A stretch of DNA of 64,000 nucleotides from CAVOAK01 sp965217615 (GTDB lineage: Bacteria; Pseudomonadota; Alphaproteobacteria; UBA8366; CAVOAK01). Both the position numbers and the translations under genes were made by a program. The notes beneath the pieces are model-generated. The model had not been told where the DNA came from, made no database searches, and saw nothing but the letters and a program-made list of their open reading frames with translations. Where the stretch lies: positions 70,680 through 134,679 of the forward strand of contig CBDCIT010000035.1 of assembly GCA_965217615.1 (NCBI GenBank), given 5' to 3'. Shown here in pieces: positions 43,855 through 53,866 of the stretch (the first letter of the stretch is position 1; every line of letters starts with the position of its first letter).

Positions 43855-45288
43855 ATGGCACCCGATACCGTCGGGCCGGATTTCACCCGGACACTCGAAC
43901 GAGTCAAAGAAATCGTAGGGCCCAAAGGTTGGAGCAGTGATGAGGCTGAGCTGGCGCCGCTGCTTCACGACCAACGCGGCTATTACACCGGCCGCTGCGC
44001 GCTCTTGGTGCGCCCGGCATCGACCGATGAGGTCGCGCGGGTCGTCTCGCTCTGTGCCGAGCAGGGAATTGCCATCGTACCACAGGGCGGCAATACCGGT
44101 GTGTGCGGGGGTGCTACTCCGCACTCACACGGCCGAGAAATACTCCTCGCGCTCGGTCGCATGAACCGGGTGCGCGCGACCGATCCGCTCAACTACACGA
44201 TGACCGTCGAGGCCGGCTGCATCCTCGCCGACGTTCAGAAAGCGGCCGAGTCCGTGGATCGCCTGTTTCCGCTAAGCCTCGGGGCCGAAGGCACTTGCCA
44301 GATCGGTGGAAACCTGTCGACCAACGCCGGCGGCGTCGCCGTCCTGCGATACGGCAACATCCGCGACCTCGTGCTGGGCTTGGAAGTCGTATTGCCAGAC
44401 GGCCAAGTTTGGAACGGTTTGCGCGGACTGCGCAAAGACAACACGGGCTACGACCTGAAGCAGCTGTTTGTCGGCGCCGAAGGCACACTCGGTATCATTA
44501 CGGCTGCCGTCCTGAAACTGTTCCCCTCGCCGAAAGATGTACAGACGGCATTTGCCGCGCTCTCCGGGCTCGACACGTCGACCGAGCTGCTGACCCGTGC
44601 GCGGGCCGCAAGTGGCGACGCTGTGACCTCGTTCGAGTTGATGCCGCGCATTGGCCTCGACTTTGCCCTCAAACACATTTCCGACACCGTCGACCCCCTG
44701 CAAGATAGGCATGAGTGGTATGCCCTGATTGAGTTCACGGGCGCTCGCGCCGGCGGGAACATGCGCGACAGCATGGAGGCACTGCTTGGCGAGGCCGCCG
44801 AATCGGGCCTTATCACGGATGCGACAATTGCCACCTCGGAGAAACAGCGCGACGAGATATGGCGCAACCGCGAAGCCATGGTCGAGGCCCAGACATTCGA
44901 GGGCACCAGCGTCCATCATGACGTGTCCGTGCCAGTGAGCCGTGTCCCCGAGTTTATCCGCACAGCGAGCGACGCCGTCGCCGAAGCAGTGCCCGGCATT
45001 CGGACAGTTGCGTTCGGCCATCTCGGAGACGGCAATATCCATTTCAATCTATCCCAGCCGACGGAAATGGATGGCGACGCCTTTCGCGAGTTGGCCTCAT
45101 CGCTCAACCGCACCGTTCACGACATTGTCCACGCGCTCGACGGCTCCTTCAGCGCTGAACATGGTGTCGGACAACTCAAGCGCGATGAGCTGACGCACTA
45201 TAAGAGCGCACTTGAAATCGACATGATGCGCCGCATTCGAGCGGCACTTGATCCGAACGGCCTGATGAACCCGGACAAGGTGCTGTGA
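43855..45288 (+). CDS. FAD-linked oxidoreductase, D-2-hydroxyacid/D-2-hydroxyglutarate dehydrogenase type
   Basis: A 477-residue flavoprotein of the GlcD/D2HGDH group. The VAO-type FAD domain has IAIVPQGGNTGVCGGATPHS and QIGGNLSTNAGGVAVLRYGN. The C-terminal FAD_oxidase_C domain has GHLGDGNIHFNLSQP (the His and Asn in the metal-binding set) and SFSAEHGVGQLKRDEL. It oxidises a D-2-hydroxy acid to the 2-oxo acid. AAGGGA six bases before the ATG fixes the start. The acyl-CoA dehydrogenase gene starts 36 bases downstream, so they form an operon. Confidence 0.9.
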   Translation: MAPDTVGPDFTRTLERVKEIVGPKGWSSDEAELAPLLHDQRGYYTGRCALLVRPASTDEVARVVSLCAEQGIAIVPQGGNTGVCGGATPHSHGREILLALGRMNRVRATDPLNYTMTVEAGCILADVQKAAESVDRLFPLSLGAEGTCQIGGNLSTNAGGVAVLRYGNIRDLVLGLEVVLPDGQVWNGLRGLRKDNTGYDLKQLFVGAEGTLGIITAAVLKLFPSPKDVQTAFAALSGLDTSTELLTRARAASGDAVTSFELMPRIGLDFALKHISDTVDPLQDRHEWYALIEFTGARAGGNMRDSMEALLGEAAESGLITDATIATSEKQRDEIWRNREAMVEAQTFEGTSVHHDVSVPVSRVPEFIRTASDAVAEAVPGIRTVAFGHLGDGNIHFNLSQPTEMDGDAFRELASSLNRTVHDIVHALDGSFSAEHGVGQLKRDELTHYKSALEIDMMRRIRAALDPNGLMNPDKVL

Positions 45289-45324
45289 TTGGGCCGGAGT
45301 GAAGCGCACAACCGAGGACAACCC

Positions 45325-47112
45325 ATGGCCGACTACAAGGCGCCGCTGCAAGACATGGCGTTTGTCATGAATGAGCTCGGCGTGTTTCAAACCGTGGCCG
45401 ACCTGCCGGGCAACGGAGATCTTAGCGACGAACTCGTCGGCAGCATTCTTGAGGCTGCCGGAAAGTTTGCGGGCGATGTTCTGGCGCCTCTCAACCAGAG
45501 CGGCGACCGGCATGGCTGCCGTATGGAGGACGACACGGTGCGCACGCCCGACGGCTTTCGCGAGGCCTACAGCACGTTCGCCGCTGACGGCTGGACCGGG
45601 CTCGCTGGCGACGCTTCTTATGGCGGACAGGGCCTACCCGCCCTCGTTTCTATCGCCGCCAAAGAGATTTGGGCGTCGGCCAACATGGCCTGGTCACTGT
45701 GCCCGGGCTTGAGCCAAGGCGCGATCGAACTTCTCTCAGTTCACGGCACGACGACGCAGAAAGAAACCTATCTGCCGCGGATGATCTCCGGCGAATGGAC
45801 CGGCACGATGAACCTAACGGAGCCGCAAGCCGGCTCCGACCTCGCCCAACTCCGTTGCCAGGCGGTCCGAGATGGAGATCGCTACCGGATACGTGGCCAA
45901 AAGATCTTCATCAGTTGGGGCGAGCACGACATGGCCGACAACATCGTCCATCTGGTGCTTGCCCGCACGCCCGACGCGCCAGCAGGCATTAAGGGCATAT
46001 CCTTGTTCATTGTGCCAAAGCTGCTCGTTGATGGTGAGGGCAGTCCCGGCGCCCCCAACGATCTGCGATGCGTTTCCATCGAACGCAAGCTCGGCATGCA
46101 TGCGAGCCCGACCTGTGTCATGGCCTATGGCGACGGCGACGGCGCGATTGGTGAACTCGTCGGCGAGGAGAACCGTGGGCTCGAAAAATTGTTCACGATG
46201 ATGAATCTGGAGCGTCTGAGCGTTGGAGTGCAGGGTTTGGCAACGGCCGAGCGCGCCTATCAGCAGGCAAGAGACTTTGCGCTGGAACGCGTCCAGGGGC
46301 GCTCACGTACCGAGGCGGGATCGGATCCGGTAACGATCATCAACCACCCGGATGTGCGCCGCATGCTGCTCACCATTCGCGCGAACATCGAGGCGATGCG
46401 GGCCGTGATTTACGAAGCCGCCGCGCTGATTGATGTTTCGAAGAAACACGCCGATGCGGCAACCAGGTCCGCCGCACAGGCGCGGCTGGATCTGATGACG
46501 CCCGTCGTGAAGGGATGGTGCACCGAACTCGGTGTCGAGCTCACCTCGCTGGCGCTGCAGGTGCACGGTGGCGTTGGTTATGTCGAAGAGACCGGTGCCG
46601 CCCAGTATCTTAGGGATGCGCGCGTCGCACCGATCTACGAAGGCGCAAACGGCATTCAAGCAATGGATCTGGTTGGGCGCAAAGTCTTACGCGACGGCGG
46701 CGAGTCTGCCTTCTCCTTCATTCAGGACATCCGGGTCTGCACGGAGGAATTGGGAGATGAGGCGGACACCAAGGTTATTCGTCACCACTTGGAAGTCGCG
46801 GCAAGCGCATTGGAAGATGCCACTCGATGGCTCGTCCAAGAGGGCACAGACGATCCCTTACGCGCTTACGCGGGCGCGACGAATTATTTACAACTCATGG
46901 GACAAGTGGCCGGTGGAGCCATGATGGCCAGGGCCGCGCTAGCAGCGCGCAGGTCAACTCAGCAACGGCGCGAAAACACCGGCTTCTACAGGGCCAAGCT
47001 CGTCATGGCGCAGTTTTATGCTGAGCATGTCCTCTCGCAATCGCCAGCCTTGCTGACACCGATTTCCGAAGGCCATGAGACCATCATGGCACTATCCAGC
47101 GAAGAAATCTGA
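45325..47112 (+). CDS. Acyl-CoA dehydrogenase with C-terminal extension (AcdA/DmdC-like)
   Basis: A 595-residue FAD enzyme. The core motifs are GTMNLTEPQAGSDLAQLRC (FAD and substrate binding), KIFISWGEHD, MMNLERLSVGVQGL and QVHGGVGYVEETGAAQYLRD with YEGANGIQAMDL. The long form with an added helical C-terminus (from about residue 470) is shared by the medium-chain-like group that includes the methylmercaptopropionyl-CoA dehydrogenase DmdC. Substrate assignment is not possible from sequence alone. GAGGA before the ATG at 45325 supports the start. It is downstream of the FAD-linked oxidase in the same operon. Confidence 0.9.
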   Translation: MADYKAPLQDMAFVMNELGVFQTVADLPGNGDLSDELVGSILEAAGKFAGDVLAPLNQSGDRHGCRMEDDTVRTPDGFREAYSTFAADGWTGLAGDASYGGQGLPALVSIAAKEIWASANMAWSLCPGLSQGAIELLSVHGTTTQKETYLPRMISGEWTGTMNLTEPQAGSDLAQLRCQAVRDGDRYRIRGQKIFISWGEHDMADNIVHLVLARTPDAPAGIKGISLFIVPKLLVDGEGSPGAPNDLRCVSIERKLGMHASPTCVMAYGDGDGAIGELVGEENRGLEKLFTMMNLERLSVGVQGLATAERAYQQARDFALERVQGRSRTEAGSDPVTIINHPDVRRMLLTIRANIEAMRAVIYEAAALIDVSKKHADAATRSAAQARLDLMTPVVKGWCTELGVELTSLALQVHGGVGYVEETGAAQYLRDARVAPIYEGANGIQAMDLVGRKVLRDGGESAFSFIQDIRVCTEELGDEADTKVIRHHLEVAASALEDATRWLVQEGTDDPLRAYAGATNYLQLMGQVAGGAMMARAALAARRSTQQRRENTGFYRAKLVMAQFYAEHVLSQSPALLTPISEGHETIMALSSEEI

Positions 47113-47119
47113 CACGCCG

Positions 47120-47608
47120 TTAGCGAGCGGACTGAAAGCGTTCGACGCCGTCGTCTCCAGGCAATGCGTTCAGCATTTCCCGGACGGACATTCCGCTCAC
47201 GGGATGGAGCAAATCGGGGGCGATATCGGCTAGCGGCCGCAACACAAATGCCCGCTCGACAAGGCTGGGGTGGGGCACCGCGAGGTCCGGCGAGTCGATC
47301 CGCTCGTCTCCAAAGAAGATAATGTCCAAGTCGATAAGCCGCGGGCCGTAGCGCTCGGCAGGCGTGCGGCCGAGCGATGATTCCAACGCTTTCACGCGGT
47401 GCAGAAGATCGATCGCCGTCAAAGCCGTCGTCCCTGCGACAACCATGTTGAGAAACCGCGGCTGGTCTTCGATGTATTTCGGTTCGGTCTCGTAAATCGG
47501 CGACGTTCTTGTCACATCGAGGAAGTCGCTGAGCCCGGCCACCGCGAGCTCAAGAATGCGAACCCGATCGCCAAGGTTACTTCCCAACGCAATAAAGACG
47601 TCGGTCAC
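47120..47608 (-). CDS. folK: 2-amino-4-hydroxy-6-hydroxymethyldihydropteridine pyrophosphokinase
   Basis: A 162-residue folate-pathway enzyme. It starts VFIALGSNLGDRVRILELAV, with SPIYETEPKYIEDQPRFLNM and RYGPRLIDLDIIFFGDERID carrying the two Mg-binding Asp residues, and PHPSLVERAFVLRPL. It uses a GTG start only three bases after the folP stop, so it is translated from the same transcript as folP. Confidence 0.95.
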   Translation of the reverse strand: MTDVFIALGSNLGDRVRILELAVAGLSDFLDVTRTSPIYETEPKYIEDQPRFLNMVVAGTTALTAIDLLHRVKALESSLGRTPAERYGPRLIDLDIIFFGDERIDSPDLAVPHPSLVERAFVLRPLADIAPDLLHPVSGMSVREMLNALPGDDGVERFQSAR

Positions 47609-47611
47609 AAG

Positions 47612-48499
47612 TTAGCTCGCCTTTGGTCCGCCTTCGGCGGGCGCATGCAGAATCGCGTCGGTCATTCGAGCGATTCTCACCATCGCTTCCACATCGTGGA
47701 CCCGGATAATATCCGCACCTCGTAAGATACCGATGGCGGACGCTGCTGCGCTTCCCTCAATGCGCTGTTCGACCGGTACGTCAAGAACACGGCCGATGAA
47801 GGATTTGCGGCTCGCGCCGAGGAGCACCGGAAATCCCAGTGCCTTGATACGGTCCAGCTGATTGATGATGGCGAGGTTCTGCGTAACCGTCTTGCCGAAA
47901 CCAATACCGGGATCGAGGATAATCTGGTTGTCGGCAACACCAGCTGCTCTCGCAGTATCGACCATCTCCATAAGTTCCGTGCAAATATCGACCATCAGGT
48001 CGTCGTAGACAGCGCCCACGTAGCTGCCGCCAAGACGAGCGTCGAGCTCGACGTCGTTCGGACGGCTTCGATTGTGCATCAGGATCACAGGCGCTCCCCG
48101 CTCCGCCGTCAGTCCTGCCATCGCTGGATCGGCGCGCAAACCCCAAACATCGTTGACGATATCAGCACCCGCATCGAGCGCCGCAGAGGCGACACTGGCC
48201 TTGAAGCTATCGATCGAAATTACGGCACCCGGCAGGCTCGCCGCCGCGACAACGACGGGGATGACGCGCGCTATTTCCTCCTCGGCTGAGATCGGCTGGG
48301 AGCCTGGCCTGGTGCTTTCACCGCCGATATCCAAAATATCGGCGCCTGCGGCGAGGAATTGGCTCGCCTGTTCGGTTGCATGGCTGATCGTCTCCGCCTC
48401 CGAGAGAAGGCCGTCACCGGAGAACGAGTCCGGGGTGATGTTGAGAACGCCCATAACGAAGGTTCTGGCGCCCCAATTGAAGTGATCGACAAGCCGCAT
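47612..48499 (-). CDS. folP: Dihydropteroate synthase
   Basis: A 295-residue TIM barrel joining pABA to the pterin pyrophosphate, the sulfonamide target. VMGVLNITPDSFSGDG and DILDIGGESTRPGS are the two conserved loops, DIVNDVWGLRADP and VILMHNRS follow, and LDPGIGFGKTVTQNLAI and LLGASRKSFIGRVL bind the pterin. The ATG at 48499 (MRLVDHFNWG) fits family length; the frame upstream is open but not homologous. It heads the folP-folK operon and is divergent from folB. Confidence 0.95.
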   Translation of the reverse strand: MRLVDHFNWGARTFVMGVLNITPDSFSGDGLLSEAETISHATEQASQFLAAGADILDIGGESTRPGSQPISAEEEIARVIPVVVAAASLPGAVISIDSFKASVASAALDAGADIVNDVWGLRADPAMAGLTAERGAPVILMHNRSRPNDVELDARLGGSYVGAVYDDLMVDICTELMEMVDTARAAGVADNQIILDPGIGFGKTVTQNLAIINQLDRIKALGFPVLLGASRKSFIGRVLDVPVEQRIEGSAAASAIGILRGADIIRVHDVEAMVRIARMTDAILHAPAEGGPKAS

Positions 48500-48678
48500 A
48501 ATCGTTCGGTGGTAGAAGTTAGCGCGTCGCCATGCTGACGCCCACAGCCGCGAGCGGGACACTATGCGCTCGCGTGTTGACCACGCAAGTACGACGGCTT
48601 GACAGCAAGCACCTAGCGCGGGACAACGCGGTTGCCCGAGTCGGGCGAGCAAACCATAATCGCCGCGTGGCAGGCTGA

Positions 48679-49164
48679 GTGGCCCAAGATACAAAGGATA
48701 CGGCATTGACACTTGCAGTCCCTAAACGCCAATCCGGCGCGCCGTCGTCGGATATGGCAAGAACGCGACTCTACAACATGTTCGTTCATGATTTGGTCGT
48801 GCCGTGGCGGGTCGGCGTGCGCTCGCATGAGCAAAACGGTGAGCAGCAGATACGCCTTAACATCGATCTCCGGGTGCGTGAACCGAAGCGCCTTGACGCT
48901 GAAGATTACGGCCAAGTCGTGTGTTACGAGCAAATCGTCGACGGCGTGCAGGCGCTTGCTGCGGTGGGTCACGTCAAGCTGGTTGAAACGATCGCCAAGC
49001 GCGTTGCCGACATGTGCCTTGCCGACCCCCGCATCGAAGAGGTGAAGGTACGCGTGGAAAAACTCGATGCGGTTCGGGAGGCTGTGAGCGTCGGCATCGA
49101 GATGGTTCGGACACGTGAGGATTTCGGCGGCGATCCGTCTCTGCGGATGGTCGAAGACGACTAG
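48679..49164 (+). CDS. folB: Dihydroneopterin aldolase
   Basis: A protein of up to 161 residues. The DHNA fold is seen in MARTRLYNMFVHDLVVPWRV, GVRSHEQNGEQQIRLNIDLR, VCYEQIVDGVQALAAVGHVK and LVETIAKRVADMCLADPRIE (Glu pair for pterin binding), then KVRVEKLDAV. It releases glycolaldehyde from dihydroneopterin to make the folK substrate. A GTG at 48679 gives the longest form; an ATG at 48754 would give a 137-residue protein closer to typical length. It is divergent from folP with about 180 bases between, so three successive folate steps cluster here. Confidence 0.9.
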   Translation: MAQDTKDTALTLAVPKRQSGAPSSDMARTRLYNMFVHDLVVPWRVGVRSHEQNGEQQIRLNIDLRVREPKRLDAEDYGQVVCYEQIVDGVQALAAVGHVKLVETIAKRVADMCLADPRIEEVKVRVEKLDAVREAVSVGIEMVRTREDFGGDPSLRMVEDD

Positions 49165-49394
49165 ATCATGTACTAATCATTGGCATCGTAATTAGACGAT
49201 GGAATGCCGCACCGACGTCCGCTAGGTGCCTGGAAGCAGACCTCCTGCGCAGCTTCCGTCGCTTCGGGATTTAGCCAGAAGCGGACATAACGCCCAAGCG
49301 TTGAATCTTCAGATTCGCGCAGATATTCCGAACCTGGTTGTTCTCTAATTGCGAATTCCAAGCTTCACGGTGCTGCGTGATGCATGTGCGCCGG

Positions 49395-50666
49395 TTATGC
49401 CTTGCCTCCTAAGAGCGCCTCTTCGAAGGGGAACGTTGACAGTAATTCCACACCGCTCTCGGTGATAAGAACCTGCTGTTCGAGCTTGACACCTTCATCG
49501 CCACCTTCAGCACCGATGTAGCTCTCGACACAGATGGTCATGCCGGCTTCAAGCACGACCTCCTCGCCCCAACGCTCCAGGTTTTCGACCGTATGGCAAT
49601 ACGGCCACTCGTCGCACAGGCCAACGCCGTGGGCTAAGAATGGATAGCCGTTCGCAATGTAGGGATCAGGCACCTTCCAGGCCTTTTCGGCGAAATCGCG
49701 GGTCGTGAGTCCGGCCCGCAGCAACGCCATGTTGTGCTCGATCTGCTCGTACGCAAGTCCATAGAGTTTGCATTGCTCAGCGGTAGGTCTGCCCGGTCCG
49801 CAATGGAAGGTACGCGAAACGTCGGCGCAGTAACCGAACGGCCCAATCATATCGGTGTCGAAGCCAACGAGCTCGCCGGCGAGGATCATCCGGTCGCTGC
49901 ATTACTGGCACCACGGATTGGTCCGCCCGTCGGAGGTAAGCAAACGAGTCTCGATCCACTCGCCGCCCATAGCGATATTGGTGTGGTGAAGGATGGCCCA
50001 GAGCTCGTTTTCGGTCATCCCGGGCTCGAGCGCCTCGCGCATTCGCGCCATACCAACGTCGGCGACGGCAGTGGCCACGGTCATGCAAGCTAGTTCGTCG
50101 TTAGACTTAATCGCTCTGGCGAACTCCATCACGGTCTGGCCGTCGAACAACTCTATGCCATGCTGTATCAGCGCGGCGGTAGCAAGCGGCTCGCAATGAT
50201 CTATTGCGAGCCGGCGATTGCCGCCGCCATGCGTCGCAACGAGATCGGCGATCTCGTCAGCCCAGAGTTTGACGTTCTCCTCGACGCGCGCGCCCGCAAC
50301 CATGTATCGCCACAAACGCGCCGTCCGCATTTCGTCCACGACATCGGCTTCCGCCCGCGGCAAATTGATTTTGTATGGGATATCGAACAGCACAACTGGT
50401 CCTTCGGCCGGCACGAAGCAGTAGCGCGCCATATAATGAAAGTTGAACACGGCGTTGTCGCGCGTCCCGGTCGCATATCGGATGTTGATCGAGTCATAGA
50501 GAACGCATGCTGCATAGTCGTGCGCCTTCAATTGCTCACGCACCCGTCCCAGGCGATAGGCACAAAGACGGGCGACGTCGATGTTAGGTTCTGTGTCCGT
50601 GGTCCCCCGTCCGGGTGTGTTGCGGGCACGGGTTATATTTAGCGTTGGTGGGGTCTTCGACGGCAT
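49395..50666 (-). pseudogene. M24 (creatinase/DddP-like) family hydrolase, interrupted by an in-frame TAA
   Basis: The N-terminal creatinase domain (SINIRYATGTRDNAVFNFHY) and linker run to GGEWIETRLLTSDGRTNPWC-Q, where a TAA at 49899-49901 stops translation. The same frame continues with CSDRMILAGELVGFDTDMIG and covers the pita-bread metal site: FDTDMIGPFGYCADVSRTF (two Asp), HGVGLCDEWPY (His), CVESYIGAEGG and VKLEQQVLIT (Glu). DddP-type proteins read NPWFQECG here, so the lost codon was probably Glu, GAA to TAA. All metal ligands lie after the stop, so the shortened product is inactive. DddP cleaves dimethylsulfoniopropionate; whether this gene had that substrate is unknown. Confidence 0.85.
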
Positions 50667-50812
50667 GGCGGGGCTCCTGCGATTGGAGAATGCGCCTATG
50701 ATAGCGCAAAGGAAGTGAGGCCCCCCACCGCACTACGACTTAAACCGCTTGTTCAGCGGCGCTCGAACGTCTGCTTATGACCCTTAGGTGACCTTGCAGG
50801 CTCGCGCATTGC

Positions 50813-51409
50813 ATGACACAAGGTCGAATGTTCGATGATGCTGTAATGGATGTTCCATCTATTTTGACCGCAATTGAGGCGGATACCGTTGCGTTGGGTT
50901 TTGACATGCCCTCTGAACGGCAGACCGGTACATTGCTTCGTACACTTGCGGCAAGTTGTCCAAACAGCGAATTGCTAGAACTGGGGACCGGCACGGGATT
51001 GGCAACAGCTTGGCTGCTAGATGGTATGGATAAATCCTCCTCTCTAACGACAGTAGACAACGATAAGTTGGCCACTGATGTGGCCTTGCGCCATCTCGGC
51101 AATGATGAACGTCTTCAACTCTGTGTCCAGGACGCGAATGTCTGGCTGGCCAACAATTCAAATAGCTCTTTTGATCTGATTTTTGCTGACGCCATGCCCG
51201 GAAAATATGAAAATTTCGAGCTAGCATGGAAGATGCTGTCCCTTGGCGGCAAGTATGTAATCGATGATATGTCACCACAGAACAACTGGCCCGAAGGACA
51301 CGCGTCAAAAGTCCAGAAATTCCTTACTGAACTAGATCATCGAAACGATTGTCGGATAGCAAAAATGTGTTGGAGTAGCGGGATTGTTCTTGCTGTTCGA
51401 ACAAACTGA
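50813..51409 (+). CDS. Class I SAM-dependent methyltransferase, O-methyltransferase-like
   Basis: A 198-residue Rossmann methyltransferase. ELLELGTGTGLATAWLLDGM is motif I, SLTTVDNDKLATDVALRHL motif II and FDLIFADAMPGKYENFELAW motif IV, as in YrrM/catechol O-methyltransferase relatives. The substrate is unknown. Its base composition is visibly richer in A and T than neighbours, with runs such as AACAATTCAAATAG, suggesting recent transfer. A degraded IS1182 element starts 28 bases after its stop codon. Confidence 0.8.
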   Translation: MTQGRMFDDAVMDVPSILTAIEADTVALGFDMPSERQTGTLLRTLAASCPNSELLELGTGTGLATAWLLDGMDKSSSLTTVDNDKLATDVALRHLGNDERLQLCVQDANVWLANNSNSSFDLIFADAMPGKYENFELAWKMLSLGGKYVIDDMSPQNNWPEGHASKVQKFLTELDHRNDCRIAKMCWSSGIVLAVRTN

Positions 51410-51436
51410 TGTTTGCCGAACTTCTGTTCATGGCTA

Positions 51437-53081
51437 CTAGGAGCGTGCGCCGTAGAAGTTTTGATGTTGGGCGATTGGCGCGCGGCCGCCGGAGAGGTGG
51501 GATTTTGGCCCGAGTGTGGACATCTGGCCCGCCCGACTCTGGGATGGAAATCCCAGACCGGAAGGCAGGAACGGAAGAGATTCGCGTTTCATACGCGGTC
51601 GATGGGCACTGCGCGCCCCGGAGCAAGTGCGTTGGCAGGCCAGCACCTGCCTCAGCACGTGGCCACCGTCCCCATCCGCTTGATGTTCAACGCCAAGCAC
51701 ACGAGGTCCCACTCGCCGCGCACCTTCGCCAAGCCTCGCAGGCTGAATCGTCGGAATCCGAGCACCTCCTTGATCCACCCGTTCGGCGCCTCCGAGAGCC
51801 ACTTGCGTTGCGCGTACCGGGCTTTGCCCGCGGGGCTCGCCAGTTTCTCACCCATGCGGTGCGTGGCAGGGAGCCGGGCCGACCGCCACCTGGGACTTGC
51901 CTTCACGCCCCAGCGCTACGTGCGCGTCGATGCCGCGATCTTCCAGCTCCAACAGATCCGGCTCGTTGCAGTAGCCCGCATCGGCCAGTACCACCGCAGG
52001 CTCGACCCCAAACGTCTCGTTGATCTCGTCGAGCATCCCCACCAGCTGACCCTGGTCGCTGGCCTGTGGCCCCACCTCAGTCGCGACGATGATCTGGTGC
52101 TCCCCATCGACCGCCATCTGCGCGTTGTAGCACTGCTGGAACCCCTCGCTGCTGGTCTTCATGATCTGGCTCTCGGGATCGGTGAAATTGCTCTGCGCCT
52201 TCGGCTCGGGCTCGCCGTAGGCCCGCTTGTAGGGCCCCCCGGGGATTGCGGTCCTGCCCAGGCTCGCGCCCGCGCTCATCGTCGCGCCCGCGTTGCGCCG
52301 CCTCCAAACGCGCTTTGGCTGCCTGGATCGCCGCCAGGCGCTTCTCCCTGCGTTGCAACTCCTCGGGCAACTCGTCGCCCCGCAAATCCTCGCCCCAACG
52401 CTCGTCTTCTTCGGCGTCCACCATCCCCGCCTTCGTCAGCAGCGCCTCGATCTCTGCCTGCAAGCGAGCCGCCTCTTTGCCCATCCGCTCATAGCTCATC
52501 GCCTTGCGCTTGCTCGCGTTCGCTCGCACCTTCGTCCCGTCGACCGAGAGCTTGCCGAACCGCGCCAGTCCCATCTCGTGCGCCACCTGCACCACCCCCA
52601 CAAACAGCTCGCTGAACTCCGCCAGATGTCGGCGTCGGAACTCACATACCGTGCGATGTTGCGGGAAGTTGCCCGCCGCGAGCATCCGAAACGCTACATC
52701 CTCCTCCAGCTTCCTCGCCACCGCGCGCGAGGAGAATGTGCCCCTCGCGTTGGCATAGATCAGCACCTTGACCATCATCGACGGCTCGTAGGGGGCGTTG
52801 CGTCGACCGTCCCCCTCGTAGGGCGCATAGAACGCCGTCAAGTCCAGTGCATCGACAACATCGCTGACGTGATGAGCCAGATGCCCTGGGGGAACCCACT
52901 CCTGCAAGTCCGGCGGCAAAAGCAAGGGTTGGTCCGGCTGGTAGGCACGAAACGTGGTCGGCATCGGGAGTTCCCACACGAAACTGGCGTATCGGATCAT
53001 ACTTCCCCCTGCGCAAATCCACCCACAACCCGTCCGCCATCAACTTCGCCACGCGGACCTTTCTGCGGCGCACGCTCCTAG
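51437..53081 (-). mobile_element. IS1182-type insertion sequence, degraded, about 1.65 kb
   Basis: Inverted repeats CTAGGAGCGTGCGCCG with T/C then AGAA mark the ends: one inward from 51437 on the plus strand and one inward from 53081 on the minus strand. The single transposase gene between them is broken in two places. It is a different element from the one at 1-915: the transposases and ends do not match. Confidence 0.8.
51652..52964 (-). pseudogene. IS1182-family transposase, two frameshifts
   Basis: The first frame from the ATG at 52964 reads PTTFRAYQPDQPLLLPPDLQ (typical IS1182 start), RGTFSSRAVARKLEEDVAFR and GKLSVDGTKVRANASKRKAM (first catalytic Asp) down to about 52270. A second frame then gives YKRAYGEPEPKAQSNFTDPE, MKTSSEGFQQCYNAQMAVDG and ADAGYCNEPDLLELE (second Asp) to about 51870. 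A third frame gives GKARYAQRKWLSEAPNGWIK (Glu region) and FRRFSLRGLAKVRGEWDL to the end. Both frame changes would have to be repaired for activity. Confidence 0.85.
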
Positions 53082-53125
53082 CGGACCATTAGCGCGAGGG
53101 CGGAGTTAACCGTTAAGACCGCCTC

Positions 53126-53866
53126 CTAGCTTGCAACGTCAACGGCGTCGACCAGCCGCGCGCCTCGCGAGGCCATGAAGTAGAGACCCATGTAGTGGGT
53201 CACGTCCTGGGGATGGCTCGCGGTATCGGGCAGGCCGAGTGTTTTTGCCGTCTCAAGCGGCAAGTCGTAGGTCGCGCAGCCGCTCTCGTATACGAAGATA
53301 TCCGTACAGCTCGGCATCATGCCGTGATTGCGAGCGGATAGCGTCGTCAAAACGAAGTCCATCACGCAAATATCGGTGCAAATGCCAACGATCAGGAGCT
53401 GTTCAAGTGCACGTTCGTTGACCCAATCGACCATGCAGTTGCGCCCGTCCGCCTCGATTGCACCGACGAAACCGTTGATACAGTCTTTTCGAATGAGAGT
53501 TGCGTTGGGCTCACTCTCCAGCCATTTGAGCTCGGCCACGAGCTCCTCCTCGCCGGTACCTCTCTCACAATGCGGCGGATACGGTGGTTCGGCCTTGCCT
53601 GGCTCGTGTGTGTCGAGGAAAGCGAGGATCGGCCAATTTCGACCGGCAAATTCGCGCGCCAGGCGATCGGTTTCTCTCACCATGCCCGAGACCTGAGCAT
53701 TTTCGACCTGCGGCGCAAGATTGCCGTAGCCGACGGAGGCGAAGCCGTTCACCTCGTCGACAATGACGAGGCCGACCTTGCCATCGCCAAGACTAAGACG
53801 CTCGCTGGTAACCGGCATCGCTCCTTGCAGCGTCTGGACGATCGAACGGGAGGCGTCGGTCGGCAT
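53126..53866 (-). CDS. Isochorismatase-like cysteine hydrolase
   Basis: A 246-residue protein of the nicotinamidase/isochorismatase superfamily. The catalytic triad is Asp in LVIVDEVNGFASVG, Lys in IRKDCINGFVGA and Cys in VGICTDICVMDFVLT. An HE/PPYPPHCERGTGEEELVAEL segment contributes ligands that in nicotinamidases bind metal. It hydrolyses an amide or imide; nicotinamide is possible but not proven. GGAGCGAGAA directly before the ATG at 53866 supports the start. It is divergent from the DMT permease gene. Confidence 0.88.
   Translation of the reverse strand: MPTDASRSIVQTLQGAMPVTSERLSLGDGKVGLVIVDEVNGFASVGYGNLAPQVENAQVSGMVRETDRLAREFAGRNWPILAFLDTHEPGKAEPPYPPHCERGTGEEELVAELKWLESEPNATLIRKDCINGFVGAIEADGRNCMVDWVNERALEQLLIVGICTDICVMDFVLTTLSARNHGMMPSCTDIFVYESGCATYDLPLETAKTLGLPDTASHPQDVTHYMGLYFMASRGARLVDAVDVAS

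Noticed and set aside
49173..49361. 62-codon open frame on the minus strand between folB and the M24 gene
   Set aside because: No ribosome binding site, motif or family resemblance; the 230-base gap shows nothing else recognisable.
51413..52615. 400-codon open frame on the plus strand
   Set aside because: Antisense to the broken IS1182 transposase; low-complexity Arg/Pro/Ala-rich product typical of a shadow frame.
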